Assembly (NCBI GenBank): GCA_947311815.1
Contig: CAMZMA010000028.1
Span: 1 to 12,117 of the forward strand
Direction of reading: 5' to 3'
DNA from: an uncultured Flavobacteriaceae bacterium
Lineage (GTDB): Bacteria; Bacteroidota; Bacteroidia; Flavobacteriales; Flavobacteriaceae
DNA: 12,117 bases
Shown here piece after piece: positions 1-6,637 of this stretch. Both the position numbers and the translations under genes were made by a program. Every line of letters starts with the position of its first letter. The stretch's first letter is position 1. The notes under the pieces were generated by a model. It saw only the letters and a list, made by a program, of their open reading frames with translations. It did not search any database and was not told the DNA's origin.

Positions 1-564
1 AAAAATAAACAACAATTTTTTACAGGAAATCAAGAAAACAACACCAATATACATCAACTAGAATACCAACATAAATTGGGTGATTTTTGGTTAATTGATT
101 TATTAGGAAACACCTCAACAAATCATTTAGAAACCGAAAATTTTAACAACAGAAACTATTTTATAAAAGCAAAAAAAATAGCTCCTAAAATTTCTTTTTT
201 ATACAACAAAAACCATAAATTAACTGCTTTTTATACCTTGGTAGCCAAAGCAAACACTATTCAAAACCAAGAAACGCTCACCCAACAAACTTTAGGAATC
301 GATTATTTTTTAAGCACCAAAAAAGGTGGTTTATTCCATGCCAACATCAACTTAATTAACAATCAATTTAACGGAAATCCGAATTCGCCAGTAGCCTATC
401 AATTGTTAGAAGGATTACAAGTTGGTAAAAATTATACTTGGAACTTGATGATGAATAAAAAAATAAACTCTTTTTTACGCCTCAATATCAATTATTTAGG
501 AAGAAAAAGCAACAACACAAAAACAATTCACACAGGAACCATTGAATTAAAAGCATTGTTTTAA
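1..564 (+). CDS. C-terminal part of a probable outer-membrane protein (5' end outside window)
   Basis: The reading frame is open from base 1 to a TAA at 562-564, so 187 residues are visible and the true start lies upstream; a TTG at position 76 could be mistaken for the start, but the frame has no stop before it. The visible part is rich in Asn, Thr and alternating hydrophobic/polar stretches, such as ISFLYNKNHKLTAFYTLV and LFHANINLINNQFN, which suggest transmembrane beta-strands. It ends in a strand with a terminal Phe (TIELKALF), as is usual for proteins inserted by the BAM machinery. The final segment (LNINYLGRK followed by a short HTG strand) resembles C-termini of large flavobacterial surface proteins, but I cannot name the family. 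No function is assigned. A promoter-like element follows the gene, so it probably ends its own transcription unit. Confidence 0.8.
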   Translation, partial: KNKQQFFTGNQENNTNIHQLEYQHKLGDFWLIDLLGNTSTNHLETENFNNRNYFIKAKKIAPKISFLYNKNHKLTAFYTLVAKANTIQNQETLTQQTLGIDYFLSTKKGGLFHANINLINNQFNGNPNSPVAYQLLEGLQVGKNYTWNLMMNKKINSFLRLNINYLGRKSNNTKTIHTGTIELKALF

Positions 565-593
565 CCTTTTAAAAAAGATTCATTTTTTTAATG

Positions 594-601
594 TAATTTT
601 G
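594..601 (+). promoter_or_regulatory. Candidate Bacteroidota -7 element (TAATTTTG)
   Basis: TAATTTTG matches the Bacteroidota -7 consensus TAnnTTTG fully and lies 54 bp before the ATG at 656. A convincing TTG-type -33 element at 17-23 bp upstream is not visible; there is only a T-run at 567-570. It would give a 5' leader of roughly 45-50 nt for the small exported protein gene. Confidence 0.4.
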
Positions 602-655
602 CTATAACATACTTGCACCATAAAAAAGACGTTATTTATACAAAAACAATAAATT

Positions 656-1156
656 ATGAAAAAAATCTTAATCACCTTTACTCTTTTAACAAGCCTGTTT
701 TCTTATGCACAGCAAGAAATAAAATTAGACATTTCTGACGCATTAGTATTTAAAGCAATCGAATTTTCTTATGAAAACTATATTGACACAGAATCTTCAA
801 TTGGCGTTTCTGTTTTATTAAATTTTACCAATAGAAACACAGCGCTTAGGTATGGAGAAGATAAAATGATTACTCCTTATTTTCGTCATTATTTTTCATC
901 TAATCAGCAATGGAACAACTTTGGCGAAGTCTTTTTTGGATTAAATTTTGGTGAAAAAAAAATTGCATCTACAGGAAATCCAACTACATACAAAAGCTAT
1001 ACTGATGGCGCTCTAGGTGTTGCTGTTGGAAGAAAATACACTTCAAAAAGCGGATTAACAATAGATTTTCATGTAGGTGTTGGAAGAAATTTGTTTAGTA
1101 GCTTTTCGCCAATATTAGTACTAAGAACAGGGTTAAATATCGGTTATCAATTTTAA
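656..1156 (+). CDS. Small exported outer-membrane beta-barrel-like protein
   Basis: This 166-residue protein starts with a clear signal peptide (about residues 1-18, Lys-Lys, a hydrophobic core, then SYAQQ), so it is exported. The mature part is about 148 residues, mostly alternating hydrophobic/polar segments with many Gly and aromatic residues (for example GVAVGRKYTSKSGLTIDFHVGVG), and ends in GLNIGYQF with a terminal Phe. That fits a small beta-barrel of about eight strands. The layout resembles DUF3575-type or OmpA-like barrel proteins of Bacteroidota, but this is a fold-level resemblance and no catalytic or binding motif is visible. The ATG is the natural start because the signal peptide begins there. 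The gene stands alone, with a -7-like element upstream and a strong hairpin terminator 24 bp downstream. Role unknown; structural or permeability functions are possible. Confidence 0.85.
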   Translation: MKKILITFTLLTSLFSYAQQEIKLDISDALVFKAIEFSYENYIDTESSIGVSVLLNFTNRNTALRYGEDKMITPYFRHYFSSNQQWNNFGEVFFGLNFGEKKIASTGNPTTYKSYTDGALGVAVGRKYTSKSGLTIDFHVGVGRNLFSSFSPILVLRTGLNIGYQF

Positions 1157-1179
1157 CAAACTCCCCTTAAAAATAACAC

Positions 1180-1215
1180 AAAAATCCTTTAAGAAATTTC
1201 TTAAAGGATTTTTTT
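1180..1215 (+). terminator. Strong rho-independent-type terminator
   Basis: A perfect palindrome has arms at 1180-1196 and 1197-1213 (left arm begins AAAAATCCTTTAAG), with a run of T ending at 1215. The RNA would form a long hairpin with a tight AT loop. It lies between the stop at 1156 and the ATG at 1245, so it ends the upstream gene's transcript. Because it is flanked by A-runs and T-runs it could act on both strands, although no minus-strand gene ends here. Confidence 0.85.
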
Positions 1216-1218
1216 ATG

Positions 1219-1226
1219 TAGTTTTG
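1219..1226 (+). promoter_or_regulatory. Candidate -7 element (TAGTTTTG) for the oxidoreductase gene
   Basis: TAGTTTTG fits TAnnTTTG and lies 18 bp before the ATG at 1245, directly after the terminator T-run. The -33 region would fall inside the terminator palindrome, where only a TTTC (1197-1200, 18 bp spacing) is present instead of TTTG. The leader would be only about 10 nt. Confidence 0.4.
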
Positions 1227-1244
1227 AGAAATTAGAATTTAATT

Positions 1245-3353
1245 ATGCATCAACTTTCTCAACAAAAAACCCATTATCGTACCTGTAATTTGTGTGAAGC
1301 CATGTGCGGATTAGAAATCACCTATAAAAATAAGGAAATCATCAGTATTAAAGGTGATAAAAATGATGTATTAAGTAAAGGTCATATTTGTCCAAAAGCA
1401 GTCGCTTTAAAAGATTTGTATGATGATAAAGACCGATTAAAAACACCACTAAAAAAAACCAAAAATGGTTGGAAATCCATTTCATGGGAGGCCGCTTTTG
1501 ATGAAGTTGCAAACAAGCTCAAAGAAATTCAACTTACACACGGAAACAACGCAGTTGCCACGTATCAAGGGAATCCAAATGTACACAATGTAGGCTTAAT
1601 ATTGTACGGAAAACCTTTTATAAAATCATTACACACAAAGAACAAATATACCGCATCATCTGTAGATCAATTACCGCATCATATTGCGTCTTTACTCATG
1701 TTCGGACATCAAATGCTCATTCCGATTCCAGATGTAGACCGTACAGATTTTCTGTTAATATTAGGCGCAAACCCTGTTGTTTCTAACGGAAGCATGCTTA
1801 CCGCTCCCGATTTTGCTAATCGCATTAAAAAAATTAAAAAAAGAGGCGGAAAAGTCATCAATATTGATCCCAGATTTACAGAAACTTCTAAAATTGCATC
1901 ACAACATTATTACATAAAACCAGGAAAAGATGCATTGTTTTTGTGGGGATTAATTCATGTTATTTTTGATGAAAATTTAGTGAATGAAACTTCACTTTTT
2001 CCTCAATTAAAAGGATTGGAAATTGTAAAAAAAATTGCCAAAGATTTTTCGCCTTCAACTATCGAAAAAAGTATCGGAATTTCATCCGAAGAAATAATAA
2101 ATATTGCCATTTCTTTTGCCAAAGCTAAAACAGCGGTTTGCTACGGAAGATTGGGCGTTTCTACCCAAGAATTTGGAGGCATGTGCCAATGGTTGGTAAA
2201 TGTTTTAAATACCATTACTAGAAATATAGACGCAAAAGGGGGCGCACTTTTTACACAACCTGTCATCGATTTAGTGATGATGAGCGGCATGAATGGAAAA
2301 ACAGGAACTTTTGATAGATACAGAAGTAGAGTGCACAATTTACCCGAATATTCTGGCGAATTTCCTGTTACTACACTTGCTGACGAAATACTTACCGAAG
2401 GAGAACATCAAATAAAAGCGATGGTGTGTATTGCAGGTAATCCTGTGCTTTCTACACCCAACGGAACAAAATTAGAAAAAGCCTTAGCACAGTTAGATTT
2501 TATGGTTTCGATAGATATTTATTTGAATGAAACGAGTAAATATGCCGATATAATTTTGCCCTCAACAACAGGATTAGAAACAGCGCATTATGATTTGGCG
2601 TTTCATCAATTAGCGATTAGAAATACTGCAAAATACTCGGGTTCTTTATTTAAAAAAGAAGAAAACCAGCGTCATGATTGGGAGGTTTTAAATGCACTGA
2701 CTGAGCGAATGACGGGTAAAAAAAATCTTGCCACACCAAAAATGATGCTCGATTTTATGCTCAAATATTCGACGTATAAAAAAGAAATTCCATCTATTGA
2801 TGCCTTACAAAAACATCCTCACGGAATCGATTTTGGCGCATTAAAACCCTGTTTAACACAACGATTATTTACTGCTGATAAAAAAATAAATCTTGCTCCT
2901 AAAGTTTTTGTTGATGATGTACCACGATTAAAAAAAATGCTAAAATCATCAACCAAAAACAACTCATTTCCTTTTTATTTATTAGGACGAAGACAATTGA
3001 GAACGAATAATTCTTGGATGCATAATTCTGAAATTCTTATCAAAGGAAAAAACCGCTGTACTTTATTTATCAACACAAAAGATGCTGAAAAATTGGGATT
3101 AAAAAATCAAGAAAACGTAACAGTTACTTCAAAAGCATCGAGTGTAAAAATTCCGATAGAAATTACCGACAATATCCAACAAGGTGTTGTAAGTATTCCT
3201 CACGGATTCGGACATCATAGAAAAGGTATAAAAATGTCTTTAGCCCAAAAAAATGCAGGCGTAAGTATTAATGATTTAACGCTTGATAGCAACATAGACT
3301 CACTTACAGGAAATGCAGATTTTAGTGGTACAAGAGTACAAATTTCTAAATAA
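1245..3353 (+). CDS. Molybdopterin-dependent oxidoreductase (Mo-bisPGD / BisC-type family)
   Basis: This 702-residue enzyme has the layout of the DMSO-reductase superfamily. An N-terminal 4Fe-4S domain has Cys14, Cys17, Cys21 and Cys49 (C-x2-C-x3-C-x27-C) followed by PK. The large cofactor-binding region contains LILGANPVVSNGS (about 171-183) and INIDPRFTETSK (about 206-217). A C-terminal molybdopterin-binding beta-barrel spans about 576-702, with LLGRRQLRTNNSWMHN and VSIPHGFGHH. The active-site stretch appears to be TASSVDQLPHH (136-146). It holds no Cys or possible Sec (no in-frame TGA), so the metal ligand would be Ser or Asp, unlike classic formate dehydrogenases or nitrate reductases with a Cys ligand. 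There is no Tat signal, so it should be cytoplasmic. No electron-transfer subunit, maturation gene or transporter lies beside it, so the substrate (formate, nitrate, an S- or N-oxide or another) cannot be told. The gene is flanked by its own promoter-like element and a 191-bp gap. Confidence 0.93.
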   Translation: MHQLSQQKTHYRTCNLCEAMCGLEITYKNKEIISIKGDKNDVLSKGHICPKAVALKDLYDDKDRLKTPLKKTKNGWKSISWEAAFDEVANKLKEIQLTHGNNAVATYQGNPNVHNVGLILYGKPFIKSLHTKNKYTASSVDQLPHHIASLLMFGHQMLIPIPDVDRTDFLLILGANPVVSNGSMLTAPDFANRIKKIKKRGGKVINIDPRFTETSKIASQHYYIKPGKDALFLWGLIHVIFDENLVNETSLFPQLKGLEIVKKIAKDFSPSTIEKSIGISSEEIINIAISFAKAKTAVCYGRLGVSTQEFGGMCQWLVNVLNTITRNIDAKGGALFTQPVIDLVMMSGMNGKTGTFDRYRSRVHNLPEYSGEFPVTTLADEILTEGEHQIKAMVCIAGNPVLSTPNGTKLEKALAQLDFMVSIDIYLNETSKYADIILPSTTGLETAHYDLAFHQLAIRNTAKYSGSLFKKEENQRHDWEVLNALTERMTGKKNLATPKMMLDFMLKYSTYKKEIPSIDALQKHPHGIDFGALKPCLTQRLFTADKKINLAPKVFVDDVPRLKKMLKSSTKNNSFPFYLLGRRQLRTNNSWMHNSEILIKGKNRCTLFINTKDAEKLGLKNQENVTVTSKASSVKIPIEITDNIQQGVVSIPHGFGHHRKGIKMSLAQKNAGVSINDLTLDSNIDSLTGNADFSGTRVQISK

Positions 3354-3452
3354 TTGATTGTGTTTGATTTACTGACTAAAAATCTACTTTAAAACCCCGT
3401 AGTAATTATTTCATATAAAATCGAATCAACTATTTTAAACCCCACAAAACCC

Positions 3453-3480
3453 TTAACACCTCTTTAACATTTCTTTAAGA
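3453..3480 (+). promoter_or_regulatory. Triple TTAACA direct repeat, candidate response-regulator box
   Basis: Three hexamers on the plus strand are spaced exactly 11 bp apart: TTAACA at 3453-3458, TTAACA at 3464-3469 and TTAAGA at 3475-3480. The last two share the longer form TCTTTAASA. Hexamers phased by one helical turn are the usual binding site of OmpR/PhoB-type response regulators. The box ends 20 bp before a -7-like element, so it would cover the -33 region, the position of a class II activator. A very similar array sits at 11265-11292. The identity of the regulator is inference. The rest of the 191-bp gap (3354-3544) shows only AT-rich sequence with two TTTAAA-CCCC-like runs. Confidence 0.5.
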
Positions 3481-3500
3481 ACTGTCCTTTCTATTATGAT

Positions 3501-3508
3501 TACCTTCG
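3501..3508 (+). promoter_or_regulatory. Candidate -7 element (TACCTTCG) of the metalloprotease gene
   Basis: TACCTTCG matches TAnnTTTG at all but one fixed base and lies 36 bp before the ATG at 3545. There is no TTG-type -33 element at normal spacing; the TTAACA repeats occupy that place. This suggests a promoter that depends on an activator. Confidence 0.4.
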
Positions 3509-3544
3509 AAAAATTAATATTGAACCAATCATAAATATCATATA

Positions 3545-6049
3545 ATGACAAAGAAATTCTTTTCGCAGCTACTAGTAGTTGTTTTCGTTTTCGGGCTTAC
3601 GTTAGATGCCACTGCACAACGTAGAAAAAAAAGAAAGAAAAAAAACGACAAACAAACCGAAGTTAAAAAGCCAAAACCTAAACCTAAAAAAGGAGAAATA
3701 CAACCTTACGAGAAGGTAGTTACCAAAAAACACAAAACAGACGAAGGTTTATTTAAAGTACATACCTTAGATGAAAAATATTTGTTTGAAATTCCAGATT
3801 CGCTCTTAGAAAGAGAAATGCTAATGGTTACCAGAATTGCTAAAACCGCAAGCGGATTAGGTTTTGGTGGCGGAAAACAAAACACACAAGTGTTGCGATG
3901 GCAAAAAAAAGGGAAGAAAATTTTATTGAGAGTTGTTTCTCACAACGTAGCAGCAGATACTATTTTACCTGTACATAAAGCCGTGGTAAACTCAAATTTC
4001 GAGCCTATTTTATTTTCATTTCCTATCAAAGCTTTTAGTAAAGATTCTACAGCAACAGTTATAGATGCTACTTCTTTATTTGCTACCGATGTAAAAGCAC
4101 TAGGTTTACCAAGTTGGCAAAGAAAAAGATACCAAGCTACTAGAATGGACAAATCTCGCTCGTATATTGAAAGAATAAGTAGTTATCCAAAAAATATAGA
4201 AATAAGACATGTAAAAACCTATTTTGCAAACAAACCGCCATCAAACGGAAGCGTAGGCTCTATTTCTTTAGAAATGAGTAATTCGATGGTGTTATTACCT
4301 AAAACACCAATGAAGCGTAGATATTTTGACGAACGTGTTGGGTGGTTTACAACGGGACAAACAGATTATGGTTTAGAGGCTCATAAAAGTAAAACAGTTA
4401 CGTATTTAGATCGTTGGAGATTAGAAGTAAAAGAAGAAGACAAAGCAAAATTTAATAGAGGCGAATTGGTAGAACCCAAAAAACAAATTGTTTATTATAT
4501 TGATGAAGCTACACCTAAAAAATGGCGTAAATACATTAAATTAGGTATTGAAGATTGGCAAGTTGCTTTTGAAGCTGCTGGGTTTAAAAATGCGATTGTT
4601 GCAAAAGATGCTCCTACCAAAGAAGAAGACCCAGAATTTAGCCCAGAAGATGTACGTTATTCTGTGGTACGTTATTTAGCGTCTCCGATACCAAATGCAA
4701 ACGGGCCTCATGTTAGCGATCCAAGATCTGGAGAGATTTTAGAGTCTGATATTAATTGGTACCACAACGTAATGACTTTAATTCACGATTGGTTTTTTAT
4801 ACAAACAGCAGCCATAAATCCTGATGCACGTGGTAGTCATTTTAAAGATGAAACTATGGGACAATTAATTCGTTTTGTATCATCACACGAAGTTGGCCAC
4901 ACCTTAGGGTTGCCTCATAATATGGGCGCAAGTGCTGCTTTTCCTGTAGATTCTTTACGTTCTGCAACGTTTACACAAAAAAATGGAATTGCACCTTCAA
5001 TCATGGATTATGCTCGTTTTAATTATGTAGCACAACCAGAAGATAAAGGCGTTGCTTTGTTTCCGAAAATTAATATGTACGATCAATACGCAATTTCTTG
5101 GGGATATCGACCAATCTTAGACAAATCTGCAAAAGGAGAAAAAAAGATTTTAAGTAATTGGATTAAAAAACATGCTGGTGATGCAAAATATCGTTTTGGG
5201 CAACAACAAGTTATGAATGTAATAGACCCAAGTTCTCAAACAGAAGATTTAGGTGATGATGCAATGTTGGCAAGTACTTACGGAATAAAAAACTTACAAA
5301 GAATTTTACCTCGTTTACAAGATTGGACGACAAAAGACGGGGATACTTATGAAGAACTTAAAAAAATGTACAGACAGTTATTAAGTCAATACAACCGTTA
5401 CATGGGACATGTAACTTCTAACATTGGTGGTGTGTACGAAAACTATAAAACTGCCGATCAAAAAGGTGCTGTTTATACTTATGTAAATAAAAATCATCAA
5501 AGAAAAGCATTACAATTTTTAAATAAAGAATTGTTTGCAACACCAAAATGGTTAATCAATAAAGATATTTTTAGTAAAATTGAGTTTTCTGGCTCTACCG
5601 AACGCATTAGAAGCATTCAAGTACGCTCATTAAACAGGGTTTTAAAACTTGGTAGAATGGCACGTATGATTGAAAACGAAACCTTAAACGGATACAGCGC
5701 ATACACACTTACAAGTATGATGAGTGACTTACGTAAAGGTATTTGGACTGAAATTTACAATCGTAGAAAAATTGATACGTACCGTAGAAATTTACAACGT
5801 GCACATATTGATAGATTAGGGTTCTTACTAAATGACGCTAAAAATCCGCCAAGAATGAATTTTGGCAGATACTTAAAACAAACGTTAGTAAATGTAAATC
5901 AATCAGATATTAAACCTGTTGTTAGAGGTGAGTTAAAACGCATTAAAAGAGATGCAAAACGTGCGATTGCAACGGCACCAAACACGATAACACGTTATCA
6001 CTTACAAGATATTGTTGCTAGAATTGATGCTTATTTAGATCCTAAATAA
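3545..6049 (+). CDS. Secreted zinc-dependent metalloprotease (metzincin-type, DUF5117/DUF4953-like)
   Basis: The 834-residue protein begins with a signal peptide (about 1-25, ending DATAQ), so it is exported. Residues 26-50 are a very basic stretch (RRKKRKKKNDK, then KPKPKPKK). The catalytic site is complete: HEVGHTLGLPH at 448-458 gives the three zinc-binding His (448, 452, 458) and Glu449 as general base, and SIMDY around Met487 is the Met-turn of metzincins. The N-terminal region (about 50-300) and the segment before the site (YYIDEATPKKWRKYIKLGIEDWQVAFEAAGF, split here as YYIDEATPKKW and IEDWQVAFEAAGF, about 317-347) match the large family annotated in Bacteroidota as zinc-dependent metalloprotease with DUF5118/DUF5117/DUF4953 domains. 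Length is typical for that family. Its natural substrate is unknown; a role in cell-surface or periplasmic protein turnover is likely. No C-terminal type IX sorting domain is recognisable. A terminator follows. Confidence 0.93.
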   Translation: MTKKFFSQLLVVVFVFGLTLDATAQRRKKRKKKNDKQTEVKKPKPKPKKGEIQPYEKVVTKKHKTDEGLFKVHTLDEKYLFEIPDSLLEREMLMVTRIAKTASGLGFGGGKQNTQVLRWQKKGKKILLRVVSHNVAADTILPVHKAVVNSNFEPILFSFPIKAFSKDSTATVIDATSLFATDVKALGLPSWQRKRYQATRMDKSRSYIERISSYPKNIEIRHVKTYFANKPPSNGSVGSISLEMSNSMVLLPKTPMKRRYFDERVGWFTTGQTDYGLEAHKSKTVTYLDRWRLEVKEEDKAKFNRGELVEPKKQIVYYIDEATPKKWRKYIKLGIEDWQVAFEAAGFKNAIVAKDAPTKEEDPEFSPEDVRYSVVRYLASPIPNANGPHVSDPRSGEILESDINWYHNVMTLIHDWFFIQTAAINPDARGSHFKDETMGQLIRFVSSHEVGHTLGLPHNMGASAAFPVDSLRSATFTQKNGIAPSIMDYARFNYVAQPEDKGVALFPKINMYDQYAISWGYRPILDKSAKGEKKILSNWIKKHAGDAKYRFGQQQVMNVIDPSSQTEDLGDDAMLASTYGIKNLQRILPRLQDWTTKDGDTYEELKKMYRQLLSQYNRYMGHVTSNIGGVYENYKTADQKGAVYTYVNKNHQRKALQFLNKELFATPKWLINKDIFSKIEFSGSTERIRSIQVRSLNRVLKLGRMARMIENETLNGYSAYTLTSMMSDLRKGIWTEIYNRRKIDTYRRNLQRAHIDRLGFLLNDAKNPPRMNFGRYLKQTLVNVNQSDIKPVVRGELKRIKRDAKRAIATAPNTITRYHLQDIVARIDAYLDPK

Positions 6050-6072
6050 TACCTAATTCTTATTTCTAATAC

Positions 6073-6109
6073 CAAAAACCTCACTAATTTAGTGAGGTTT
6101 TTGTTTTTT
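6073..6109 (+). terminator. Strong rho-independent-type terminator
   Basis: A 14-bp perfect stem has arms at 6073-6086 (CAAAAACCTCACTA) and 6090-6103 with a 3-base loop, followed by six T at 6104-6109. It lies 24 bp after the metalloprotease stop and should end that transcript. Confidence 0.88.
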
Positions 6110-6133
6110 AATTCATAAATAATAGTAACTTTA
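6100..6133 (+). promoter_or_regulatory. Candidate promoter of the Gmad2-like lipoprotein gene
   Basis: TTTG at 6100-6103 and TAACTTTA at 6126-6133 are separated by 22 bp, within the 17-23 bp range reported for flavobacterial promoters (TTG then TAnnTTTG). One base of the -7 element differs. The -33 element lies in the right arm of the preceding terminator. The start codon at 6149 would give a leader of about 10 nt. Confidence 0.45.
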
Positions 6134-6148
6134 TAAAAAAATTATTCG

Positions 6149-6631
6149 ATGTATAAACTCTTTACCACCCGATATTTTATAGCCCTTATTGCTTTTGGTT
6201 CTTTAGTACTATGTAACTCTTGTAAAAATATTGCTCAAGAAAAATCAAAAGAAAAAAAAGAAATTGTTACTGATACAAAAGAGAAAACTATTAAAAAAAC
6301 AATCCCAAAAACCAATCAACCAATAGTAAATATTACACCCAATCAAAAAATAACATCGCCTTTAAAAATTTTAGTAAACTCTAAAGGATTTTGGCTAGCT
6401 TCTGAAGGCGAATTAGGTACAGTTACACTAGTAGATGACAACAACAAAATCATCGTTTCGGGCATATTATCATCTACCGATGGTAATTGGATGACTTCTG
6501 GTGACGCTCAATTTTCATCAACCTTAACTTTTGACAGCAAGGGTAAAAAAAGAGGGAAATTGCTTTTTAAAAACAGGTTGGTTCGTAAAAATGATGTAGA
6601 AAAAACAATCGAAATCCCTGTTCAATTCTAA
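6149..6631 (+). CDS. Probable lipoprotein with a Gmad2-like immunoglobulin-type domain
   Basis: The 160-residue protein has a hydrophobic N-terminal signal (about 8-22) ending LCNSCKN. Cys25 is the best candidate for lipid attachment, although the lipobox is not canonical (Cys at -3, Asn at -2, Ser at -1). A Lys/Thr-rich, low-complexity linker follows (about 26-60). Residues about 68-160 look like a Gmad2 domain: ITSPLKILV at the start, an aromatic FW at 81-82, DGNWMTSGDAQFSSTLTF at 111-128, and the closing strand IEIPVQF. Gmad2 was named from spore-germination proteins of Firmicutes but occurs in many exported proteins of non-sporulating bacteria as a beta-sandwich module with no known enzymatic role. 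The gene has its own promoter-like element and is convergent with the receptor-like gene; the two stop codons are only 6 bp apart. Function unknown. Confidence 0.82.
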   Translation: MYKLFTTRYFIALIAFGSLVLCNSCKNIAQEKSKEKKEIVTDTKEKTIKKTIPKTNQPIVNITPNQKITSPLKILVNSKGFWLASEGELGTVTLVDDNNKIIVSGILSSTDGNWMTSGDAQFSSTLTFDSKGKKRGKLLFKNRLVRKNDVEKTIEIPVQF

Positions 6632-6637
6632 AGTATT

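Noticed and set aside
76..564. TTG at 76 as the start of a 162-residue protein
   Set aside because: The frame stays open to base 1 with the same composition and there is no signal peptide at 76, so this is an internal codon of a longer gene.
3380..3445. Two TTTAAA-CCCC-like runs in the gap before the metalloprotease as a repeat
   Set aside because: They match imperfectly, have no fixed spacing to the promoter and could be chance.
6632..6637. A terminator between the convergent Gmad2-like and receptor genes
   Set aside because: The 6-bp gap and the flanking coding ends show no hairpin with a T-run on either strand.
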